The position numbers were made by a program, and so were the translations under genes. From NCBI GenBank assembly GCA_008501545.1, contig QQUM01000388.1:1-5959 (forward strand): DNA of 5,959 nt. Reading direction: 5' to 3'. The notes under the pieces are model-generated. The model was not told where the DNA came from. It did no database searches and worked only from the letters and a program-made list of their open reading frames with translations. Source of the DNA: Calditrichota bacterium (GTDB lineage Bacteria; Zhuqueibacterota; Zhuqueibacteria; Zhuqueibacterales; Geothermadaptataceae). Below are positions 1 through 5,959 of this stretch, one piece after another. Position 1 is the stretch's first letter; each line of letters starts with the position of its first letter.

Positions 1-2502
1 CAGTTCACAGATGGCGAATGGAGTGGGCCGGTTGTATTAAGTAAAGCAGCGCTCAGCGTGCATCTCAATATTCACGACTTTGCTGACGTGGTTCGTGGAA
101 ACAGCAATCCTTTTACCGTAATTGCCGGTGAATTGGCGAAGATTCACCTGGTTTTACCGGGACAATCCGCGACACCGGGTTTGTCGCCCGGACGTTCGGG
201 AACACCGCATGCGCAAGTGGCCGGCGTCCCATTCGATGCCAATTTACGCTTGACGGATGCTTTTTGGAACACGGTGGAATTGACGGATACAACATGGCTG
301 CATTTTAACACAACCGATGTCGATACCGGTGTGTTTCTGCCACCCGATACATTTATGACAAAGTCGCAGGAGTCGTTTAATTTTACTTTGTTAACTGAGG
401 GTGAAAATAAATTATACGTCACCACACTTTCGGAGCCGGTTCTGTCGGATACCTCCAGTGGACTGTATCTGGATTCCGGACAATTGGATCACTTTCAGTT
501 TACGTTAATCGATAGCATACAGACCGCCGGTGCACCGTTTGAAGTACGCATTACCGCGATGAATCAGCAGGGAAATCCGGTGACGGCCTATGAAAGTGAT
601 ATCATTCTCTCGGCCTCTACCGGCAATGGAACACTCTCCGAGTCCGGCGTGACCCTGACAGGTGGTTCGTGGCAGGGACTATTGACCTGTACGCGTGCGG
701 ATGAAGCCGTTATTATTTACGCTTCTGACTATGTTGCACCGCCGAACACACATTCAGGCTATAGCAACGCGTTCAAAGTTATACCGGACAGTCTTGCCGG
801 ACTGCATGTTATTCTTCCTGGTGAAACAGCAACACCGGGTGTTGTGCCCGGAAAGAAAGGGAAACCAAGTGTGCAGATCGCCGGGACAGTAATACAATTG
901 ATCGTGCGTGCAGTGGACCGTTTCTGGAACATGATTCCCACTGTTGGAGACAGTGTGCATTTCGCAGCAACCGATTCATTTACTATTTTCCCGTCTGATA
1001 TCATTTTGCAAAATGGTGAAGTGACGGTCGATGTCGTTTTTCGCGCTGCGAAAACCCAAAAGATTTATGCAAATTTTGCTGAGGAACAGGCACAAAACAG
1101 CGTTGCTCTAACTAAAATCAGGGATACGAAGATCGCTTTGGATAATACCCTGCCCATGGCAGAAAGTGCAGATGTGACCATTATTCCGGACAGTTTCTCC
1201 AGATTACTTATGTTGCTTCCGGGTGAAACTGTTTTGCAGGGCGATACAGAGACTGATCTGCAAAAATCCCCGGGACGGTTCGGTGATCCGACCAAACAAA
1301 CCTCAGGTTTGGCTTTTGAAGTCGTCGTTTTGGCTGTGGATGATTACTGGAATCCAGTCCTGGATGCGCCGGCGGATCAAATTAGTTTGTTTACAACAGA
1401 CGCACAGGCTGAAGTGCAGCCGGATCTGCAATTCCTGCAGAACGGCCGGGCTGAGTTTGATGTCACATTAACCCAGGGTGGTAGCCAGGTGCTGCATGCC
1501 AACAATGAGACGAACGCTGGCATGACCGCTTCAATGGATGGCGTTGTAGACGTTTTGCTCGGTGGTTTGCACTACGAAGTGGCTGTGGATTCAAGTGAGC
1601 TTGTGGCTGGTGAGCCATTTTCGATGCATGTTTACTACCGTGATGGCATCGGCCAGAATGTTGTCAGTGCCAACCAGCTTGTTCAACTTCATGTGGTCGA
1701 CGCCCACTCGCTGGTTGAAGTGGATGGCGAGTTAAGCAACGCATCGTTTAATCTCCAGGCTGGAAAACGCGATATTCAGCAATCATTTAATCGTGCTGGT
1801 CTTGTGCGAATTCGCGTTTCGGATACCTTGGGAACCGAGACCGCTTATTCCGATCCGGTGCTTTTTACTGCGGGCAGCGTTGCCAATTTGCTCTTAACTG
1901 CCGATAAAACAGAAATAGGTGGCATGAAAGAAACCGATGTCTTCGTCGAACTTCTCGATGCTGCCGGTAATCCGGTCGCAGGAAAGGATGTTGCATTGCG
2001 GGTTGTCGAGGGATCAGGTACACTTTCACAAAACGCCGTAACTTCCGATACATCCGGTCGTGCAACGCTGCAATTTACCGGTGGCCGTATTACAGAAGTT
2101 AACACAATCGAGGCTGAAGTGGATTCTTTATTCACACAACTTGAAATCGTTGTCAACCTGACTTCGAGCGATATGCCCGATGGCGTGGCGGTGAATTATC
2201 CCAATCCATTTGGCAGGGAATCGAAAACCACGCGGATCGATTACTACTTGACCGAAAATGCGGATGTTACGCTGACTATTTATGATTTCTTCGGTCGTAA
2301 AGTGTGGCAAAATGAGTATGCTGCCGGATCGCCGGGTGGGCGAGGACGTGATAACAGTGCCCATCCGAATTCGGTTGAGTGGGATGGCACCAATGGCCGT
2401 GGACAAAAAGTTGGCAACGGCGGTTATATCCTTGTTGCACAAGCACGCGCCAACGGAAAAACCATAATGAATATGAAAAGAAAAATTGTGATCGTTCGAT
2501 AA
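1..2502 (+). CDS. Large secreted multi-domain Ig-like surface protein with T9SS/FlgD-like C-terminal module (5' end missing)
   Basis: The frame is open from base 1 to the TAA at 2500-2502 (833 residues visible). The true start lies upstream, and the GTG at 58 is only an internal codon. Numbering residues from base 1, three related modules contain LPG at about 52, 272 and 406 and (F/Y)WN at about 88, 308 and 449. An Ig-like domain near 162-250 opens with LDHFQFTLIDSIQTAG. Another beta-rich segment spans about 523-624. A Big_1 (invasin/intimin-type) domain spans about 627-719, recognised by LLLTADKTEIGG, LLDAAGNPVAGKDVAL and the DTSGRATLQFTGG motif. The C-terminal module (about 725-833) has YPNPF at 733-737, LTIYDFFGRKVW, WDG at 794-796, NGGYILVA and the end strand KRKIVIVR. 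Such modules resemble T9SS type A sorting domains and FlgD Ig-like domains. Only one cysteine is visible and there is no enzymatic motif, so I infer a structural, adhesive or surface-layer role. The ligand is unknown. It is probably co-transcribed with the downstream barrel gene. Confidence 0.9.
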   Translation, partial: QFTDGEWSGPVVLSKAALSVHLNIHDFADVVRGNSNPFTVIAGELAKIHLVLPGQSATPGLSPGRSGTPHAQVAGVPFDANLRLTDAFWNTVELTDTTWLHFNTTDVDTGVFLPPDTFMTKSQESFNFTLLTEGENKLYVTTLSEPVLSDTSSGLYLDSGQLDHFQFTLIDSIQTAGAPFEVRITAMNQQGNPVTAYESDIILSASTGNGTLSESGVTLTGGSWQGLLTCTRADEAVIIYASDYVAPPNTHSGYSNAFKVIPDSLAGLHVILPGETATPGVVPGKKGKPSVQIAGTVIQLIVRAVDRFWNMIPTVGDSVHFAATDSFTIFPSDIILQNGEVTVDVVFRAAKTQKIYANFAEEQAQNSVALTKIRDTKIALDNTLPMAESADVTIIPDSFSRLLMLLPGETVLQGDTETDLQKSPGRFGDPTKQTSGLAFEVVVLAVDDYWNPVLDAPADQISLFTTDAQAEVQPDLQFLQNGRAEFDVTLTQGGSQVLHANNETNAGMTASMDGVVDVLLGGLHYEVAVDSSELVAGEPFSMHVYYRDGIGQNVVSANQLVQLHVVDAHSLVEVDGELSNASFNLQAGKRDIQQSFNRAGLVRIRVSDTLGTETAYSDPVLFTAGSVANLLLTADKTEIGGMKETDVFVELLDAAGNPVAGKDVALRVVEGSGTLSQNAVTSDTSGRATLQFTGGRITEVNTIEAEVDSLFTQLEIVVNLTSSDMPDGVAVNYPNPFGRESKTTRIDYYLTENADVTLTIYDFFGRKVWQNEYAAGSPGGRGRDNSAHPNSVEWDGTNGRGQKVGNGGYILVAQARANGKTIMNMKRKIVIVR
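133..276 (+). repeat. LPG/FWN protein module, copy A
   Basis: First of three related 48-55-residue segments in the Ig-like protein. It reads through LVLPGQSATPG, SPGRSGTP, QVAG and ends in DAFWNTV. LPG-to-W spacing is 37 residues, the same as in copy B. The DNA is partly conserved with copy B: ACACCGGGT, five mostly different bases, then GCCCGGA, at 172-192 and 832-852. I take it to be the first strands of an Ig-like domain that continues to about base 480. Confidence 0.75.
793..936 (+). repeat. LPG/FWN protein module, copy B
   Basis: Second copy, the same length as copy A (48 residues). It carries VILPGETATPG, PGKKGKPSVQIAG and AVDRFWNMI. The preceding linker VIPDS is close to the IIPDS linker before copy C, which marks the domain boundary. 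The rest of the domain runs to about base 1170, with a typical LQNGEVTVDVVF strand pair. Confidence 0.8.
1195..1359 (+). repeat. LPG/YWN protein module, copy C with a 7-residue insertion
   Basis: Third copy, with LLPGETV, SPGRFGDPTKQTSG and AVDDYWNPV. It is 21 bases longer than copies A and B. The extra residues fall between LPGETV and SPGRFG, in the acidic stretch LQGDTETDLQK. The reading frame is kept and the flanking motifs are intact. The second half of the domain, with FLQNGRAEFDVTL, follows to about base 1550. Confidence 0.75.
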
Positions 2503-2552
2503 GCTTTTTGCTAGGCATGGTGAATCGAATCAATAGCAGACCAGTACGTTAC

Positions 2553-2556
2553 GGAG
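2553..2556 (+). promoter_or_regulatory. Ribosome binding site (GGAG) for the PorV/PorQ-like gene
   Basis: GGAG lies 8 bases before the ATG at 2565. It selects this ATG over the in-frame ATGs at 2517 and 2379. The first has no good Shine-Dalgarno sequence, and the second lies inside the upstream gene. The chosen start also puts a classic signal peptide exactly at the N-terminus. Confidence 0.75.
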
Positions 2557-2564
2557 ATGAAAGA

Positions 2565-3812
2565 ATGAAGATCACGAAAAGAAATTATATTTTAATAACC
2601 CTGCTCATCCTCCTGGGAATCTCGTTCCCCTTGCAGGCGCAAACAGGGACTGCGGGCATGCCGGGTGCGTATCTGTACAACGGTGTTGGTGCGCGGGCGC
2701 AGGCTTTAGGTGGTGCCTACACTGCCGTTGCAAATGATGTTACGGCAGTTTACTGGAACCCGGCAGCGCTGGCCTTCCAGAATCCCTATCAGTTTTCCTT
2801 CATGCACAACACGCTTTTCATGGGCACGTCGATGGATTTTCTCGTTGCCAGCGCACCAACCGAACGCTATGGCAGCTTTGGTCTCGGCATGCTCACACTG
2901 GGCTCCGGGGATTTTGAACAGCGAAGTGTGCTCAATGAAAATCTTGGTTCCTTCAGCATGCGCGACATGGCGATTTTCATGTCCTGGGCGCAGGAAGTTT
3001 ATCCTGACCTCTCTGTCGGTGTGAACTACAAATTTGTCAATCAGAAAATCTTGTCTTATTCCGGCAGTGGTCACGGCTTCGATTTGGCGGTGAAAACGAC
3101 GTTTTTCGAGCGTATGGACTTTGGATTTGTTTTGGCGAATGTGCTGCAGCCGAAAGTTACCCTCGCATCAGAAGCAGAAACCTATCCGCTGCACATTCGC
3201 ACCGGTGTTTCGACAACATTTCTCGATGACAAACTTTCACTCAGTACGGAATTCTCAAAAATTAGCGGATGGGGATCTTCTCAACTGCACTTTGGCGCTG
3301 AATACATGGCCATGCCAAATCTTGCGATTCGCCTGGGTATCAATGATGGATTTTTCTCCTTTGGCGCCGGTTTCACATTCCAGAAATATGGACTTGATTA
3401 CGGCACAGTGGGGACATCGGAATTGGGTTCCAGTCATCGATTAAGTTTGAATTATGCATTTGGCGGATTTGGTGTTCTCGCTTCAGCTTATCCGGCTGTC
3501 TTTTCCCCGGCAGGTGAAGTCAATGTCACGCGGATTAAACTCAGGGTAAAAAGCAAAACGAAAATCGAGCAATGGTTTTTCTCCATTGTCGATGTTGAAG
3601 GAAGGGTGATCCGGCAATTCAGCGGCAATGGCGAAGCGCCGGAAGAAATTATCTGGGATGGTCGTGATAACCGTGGTGCTCTCGTTTCCGACGGACGGTT
3701 TACCTATCGTTTTGATGTGCGCACGGATGAGGCGGAAGATATGGCGTCCAATGGTTTGCTTGTAACAATCGATACCAAGGGTCCGGTGGGAGTGATCGGC
3801 GGTGAAGAGTAA
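2565..3812 (+). CDS. PorV/PorQ-family outer-membrane protein with a C-terminal FlgD-like WDG domain
   Basis: Encodes 415 residues. Residues 1-25 form a signal peptide: basic MKITKR, a hydrophobic core ILITLLILLGI, and probable cleavage after LQA. The mature N-terminus has the hallmark of the PorV/PorQ (UPF0164-like) group: GARAQALGGAYTAVANDV at 42-59, then VYWNPAAL at 62-69. Alternating beta-strand sequence continues to about 305, as expected for a FadL-like outer-membrane barrel. From about 312 to the end comes a separate beta domain with FSPAGEVNVT, IVDVEGRVIRQFSG, WDGRDNRG from 364, VSDGRFTYRFDV and a final VTIDTKGP. This domain resembles FlgD/CHU_C-type Ig-like modules. In Bacteroidetes, PorV carries T9SS cargo from the translocon to the attachment complex, and PorQ-type relatives act in the same pathway. 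A cargo-like gene lies 62 bases upstream, which fits a shuttle or anchor role, but this is inference. A general barrel function such as transport of hydrophobic compounds cannot be excluded. Confidence 0.88.
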   Translation: MKITKRNYILITLLILLGISFPLQAQTGTAGMPGAYLYNGVGARAQALGGAYTAVANDVTAVYWNPAALAFQNPYQFSFMHNTLFMGTSMDFLVASAPTERYGSFGLGMLTLGSGDFEQRSVLNENLGSFSMRDMAIFMSWAQEVYPDLSVGVNYKFVNQKILSYSGSGHGFDLAVKTTFFERMDFGFVLANVLQPKVTLASEAETYPLHIRTGVSTTFLDDKLSLSTEFSKISGWGSSQLHFGAEYMAMPNLAIRLGINDGFFSFGAGFTFQKYGLDYGTVGTSELGSSHRLSLNYAFGGFGVLASAYPAVFSPAGEVNVTRIKLRVKSKTKIEQWFFSIVDVEGRVIRQFSGNGEAPEEIIWDGRDNRGALVSDGRFTYRFDVRTDEAEDMASNGLLVTIDTKGPVGVIGGEE

Positions 3813-3825
3813 AATTCAATTTTTT

Positions 3826-3829
3826 GGAG
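3826..3829 (+). promoter_or_regulatory. Possible ribosome binding site (GGAG) of the TPR gene
   Basis: GGAG lies 21 bases before ATG 3851, too far for that codon, but 12 bases before an in-frame TTG at 3842. The alternative GGGA at 3844-3847 sits 3 bases before ATG 3851 and 6 before ATG 3854. The choice of start is therefore uncertain by a few residues. None of the options changes the signal peptide core. Confidence 0.35.
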
Positions 3830-3850
3830 TGTGAAATACATTTGGGACAG

Positions 3851-5959
3851 ATGATGGAAGAGCGATTTACAGGGAAGGTTTTTCGTTTTACCACAGCCTT
3901 TCTATTGTTTTCCACGGCAGCGCTGCTTGCCGGGGAAAAAACGAAACCCTGGCAGATATACCAGCAAGCAGCGAACTTGTTTCAGCAATCGGGTTCGCCC
4001 GAAAAAATTCTCGATTTGTGCAAAGAGGCTGCAGATGATGCAGAAAATCCCATATTGCAAGCGCGTGCTCTTTTTCTTGCAGCGCAGGTGCAGATCGCAG
4101 AAAAAAACACCGGTAAAGCACATGATATTTTAGAAGATATCTATAAAAATGAGACAAGGTTTCCGGTTAATATTGCCAATGAAGCACGGCTCCGTGATGC
4201 GGAACTATACAACACGGCCGGAGATTCTTCCAATGCATTGCGGCTCTTTACTGTTGTATGTGACAGTGCGGCAAATTTGTTTTTGTTGCAGGAAGCCAGG
4301 CTGGGACTTGCCAGTGTCCTGGCAGAAACCAATCGCTGGCAGGAAAGTGATTCGGTGCTTAATCTTGTTGTTGGCGAATCGCCAAATTATAAAGCCGATG
4401 AACGTGTTCGAGCACTTTCAGCACGGCAGGCGCTTTCCCTGCAGAATTCGCAAAAAGCAATCGAATTGCTGCAAGGCAACCAGAGCAAAACGTCGCTGAA
4501 ACTGCTCGCCCGTGCCTACGAACAAGCCGGCAAGTCGATTATGGCCGTCGGCGTGTACAAAAAGCTGCGTGATCTCTATCCACGCACACAGGCCGCTGAA
4601 GATGCATTGTTTCGTGCCGGAGAAGTGTTCCTGCGTGCTGAAGACTGGCTGGCAGCAAAAAATGAATTTGAAAAGTTGGTGGAACTTTATCCTGAGAGCG
4701 AGAGGTCAGCCCTTGTAAAATACCGGTTGGGATGGATTTATCTGCACTTAAACCGTCTCGTTGAAGCCTTGAAAGCATTTGACTATATTTCACCACAACC
4801 GGACCATGCCGCTTATTTTGCGTACATGCGTGCTGAATGTTTATACCGCATCGGGAAAGGCATACCGGAAAAACTGCAGGAGGCCATACTTGCTTTTAAC
4901 AGTTTATCCGCTTTGTATTCCCAATCCACGATCGCACCCCTGGCGAAATTGCGCGCAGCGCTGATCCGTTTTGAAAAAGGTGATAAGCAAGATGCGATCA
5001 TCAGTCTGCGGCAGTATCTTTCCCTTTACAGCAAAGATGCGCTAGCGCCAACAACAGTTTTTATGCTCGCTGTCCATGGTGACGCAGCGACTTCAGCCCA
5101 CTACCATCGCCAGCTAATTGAAAAATATCCAAACAGTTATCTTTATGGTGCCGCATTAACCGCCTTGCAGGAAATGGATTATGCGGAAGGCAAATATCAG
5201 GAAATTATCAATCGCCAGGCACACTTGGGACAAAAAGCGACCAGCGGTACGAAAACCTACTGGCAGCGTGCACAGCATTTATTGCACGCCGAAGCCTCCT
5301 ATTTTTTAAAGCATTATTCTCAGGCCCGGGCGGATTATCGGGACGCTGCATCGGAAACAGACGATTTTCTCACACAAAACGCCCGCCTGGGCGAAGCCTG
5401 GTGTTTGTTGCAACAGGGCGCTGTTGATAGTGCACGGACTATCTTTACACAAATGCGCGATGTGGTGACAGGTGCTGATGTGGCAAAGGCAGAGTATGGC
5501 ATCGCAACGTGTGATTTTCGAGCACAAAAATATGAAGAGGCTTTGCACGCTTATCCGACCGATATTGCCGCCGAAGGCAACCGTGAACTGCAGGCTATCA
5601 TTGCGAAATCCCACTACCTTGGTGGTGAGTGTTTTTTCCGCCTGGAATATTATGGCCAGGCGATAGAATCGTGGCTTAAGCTTGTCGAACTTTTTCCGGA
5701 CGACCCACTGGCGTCACGTGCCCAATACCGCGCTGCAGATACATATTTTCGAGCTAACCACTTTGCAGAAGCGGATTCAGCTTATCAGATTGTCCTGAAT
5801 CGCTATGCAAAAAGCCCTTACGCTGCTGAGAGTATGCTGCAGGTGGCGCAGTGTAAGTACAATGCTGCACAATTTGAAGATGCAGTGGCACAATTTAAGC
5901 GATTTATTGAAAGCTATCCCGAGCATGCAAAAACCCGAGATGCATTGGAAGGGATACAA
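3851..5959 (+). CDS. Large secreted tetratricopeptide-repeat protein (3' end beyond the window)
   Basis: The frame is open from ATG 3851 through the last base, giving 703 codons with no stop, so the gene is incomplete. Residues 1-28 look like a signal peptide: EERFTGKVFR, then the hydrophobic FTTAFLLFSTAALLA, with cleavage near LLAG. There is no lipobox cysteine. The rest is almost entirely helical and TPR-like. Clear units lie at about 230-315 (LYPRTQAAEDALFRAGEVFL, then LYPESERSALVKYRLGWIYL) and about 600-703 (LFPDDPLASRAQYRAADTYF, RYAKSPYAAESMLQVAQCKY, SYPEHAKT). The period is 37 residues, typical of the BamD/CpoB (YbgF)-like TPR class of the periplasm and outer membrane, but the protein is far longer than the roughly 250 residues of those. 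No enzyme motif is visible. I infer a periplasmic scaffold for envelope assembly or for the neighbouring barrel and surface protein. The start could also be ATG 3854 (GGGA 6 bases upstream) or TTG 3842 (GGAG 12 bases upstream). Confidence 0.88.
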   Translation, partial: MMEERFTGKVFRFTTAFLLFSTAALLAGEKTKPWQIYQQAANLFQQSGSPEKILDLCKEAADDAENPILQARALFLAAQVQIAEKNTGKAHDILEDIYKNETRFPVNIANEARLRDAELYNTAGDSSNALRLFTVVCDSAANLFLLQEARLGLASVLAETNRWQESDSVLNLVVGESPNYKADERVRALSARQALSLQNSQKAIELLQGNQSKTSLKLLARAYEQAGKSIMAVGVYKKLRDLYPRTQAAEDALFRAGEVFLRAEDWLAAKNEFEKLVELYPESERSALVKYRLGWIYLHLNRLVEALKAFDYISPQPDHAAYFAYMRAECLYRIGKGIPEKLQEAILAFNSLSALYSQSTIAPLAKLRAALIRFEKGDKQDAIISLRQYLSLYSKDALAPTTVFMLAVHGDAATSAHYHRQLIEKYPNSYLYGAALTALQEMDYAEGKYQEIINRQAHLGQKATSGTKTYWQRAQHLLHAEASYFLKHYSQARADYRDAASETDDFLTQNARLGEAWCLLQQGAVDSARTIFTQMRDVVTGADVAKAEYGIATCDFRAQKYEEALHAYPTDIAAEGNRELQAIIAKSHYLGGECFFRLEYYGQAIESWLKLVELFPDDPLASRAQYRAADTYFRANHFAEADSAYQIVLNRYAKSPYAAESMLQVAQCKYNAAQFEDAVAQFKRFIESYPEHAKTRDALEGIQ

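Noticed and set aside
1845..2156. Antisense open frame of 103 codons opposite the Big_1 domain
   Set aside because: The Ser/Thr/Val-rich translation mirrors the coding strand composition, and there is no ribosome binding site or family resemblance.
2379..2564. In-frame upstream extension of the PorV/PorQ-like gene to ATG 2517 or 2379
   Set aside because: The extension overlaps the end of the upstream gene, has no good ribosome binding site and would bury the signal peptide. ATG 2565 has GGAG at a good distance.
2503..2564. Promoter or terminator in the 62-base gap between the first two genes
   Set aside because: No stable GC-rich hairpin and no convincing -35/-10 pair was seen; only the ribosome binding site is supportable.
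2706..3074. Antisense open frame of 122 codons within the barrel gene
   Set aside because: Its translation has no recognisable motif and it lies wholly opposite a strongly supported gene, so it is a shadow frame.
3811..3823. Palindrome AAAATTCAATTTT followed by more T residues, as a possible terminator
   Set aside because: The stem is only A/T pairs with almost no loop, so it would be too weak for intrinsic termination. The next gene follows at once.
4149..4499. Same-strand open frame of 116 codons inside the TPR gene in another frame
   Set aside because: The long TPR frame runs uninterrupted through this stretch with a clear helical repeat pattern. The alternative translation is rich in Arg, Cys and Trp and has no motif.

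Overview
The window is fully coding on the + strand. It holds three consecutive genes for exported or outer-membrane proteins, with short gaps between them (62 and about 38 bases). There is no RNA gene, CRISPR array, insertion sequence or integrase. The protein families point to a Gram-negative bacterium of the Fibrobacteres-Chlorobi-Bacteroidetes (FCB) side of the tree. They are a long Ig-like surface protein with a type IX secretion (T9SS)/FlgD-like C-terminal module, a PorV/PorQ-type outer-membrane barrel, and a large periplasmic-type TPR protein. The style of the C-terminal module, ending in a KRKIVIVR-like strand, reminds me of candidate phylum KSB1, Calditrichota and related metagenome lineages. 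This placement is inference from memory of such proteins, not a computed result.

Bases 1-2502 are the 3' part of a gene whose start lies upstream. It encodes a chain of beta-sandwich domains. Three copies of an LPG...PG...G..G.P..Q.AG...(F/Y)WN module are interleaved with other Ig-like domains. A Big_1-type domain follows, and then a YPNPF...WDG...KIVIVR C-terminal module. Bases 2565-3812 encode a 415-residue PorV/PorQ-like protein with a signal peptide. It also carries a FlgD-like WDG domain after the barrel. From 3851 to the window end runs an open, incomplete gene of at least 703 codons. It encodes a secreted TPR protein with a 37-residue repeat period.

The same orientation, short gaps and lack of convincing internal terminators suggest one transcript. 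A plausible reading is a cell-envelope cassette: the Ig-like protein is a secreted, surface-attached cargo, the PorV-like protein is its outer-membrane shuttle or anchor partner, and the TPR protein is a periplasmic scaffold. The families are individually familiar. The pairing of this cargo with this PorV-like protein, and the extra WDG domain on the latter, are the parts most worth checking. I see no evidence of a wholly new system.
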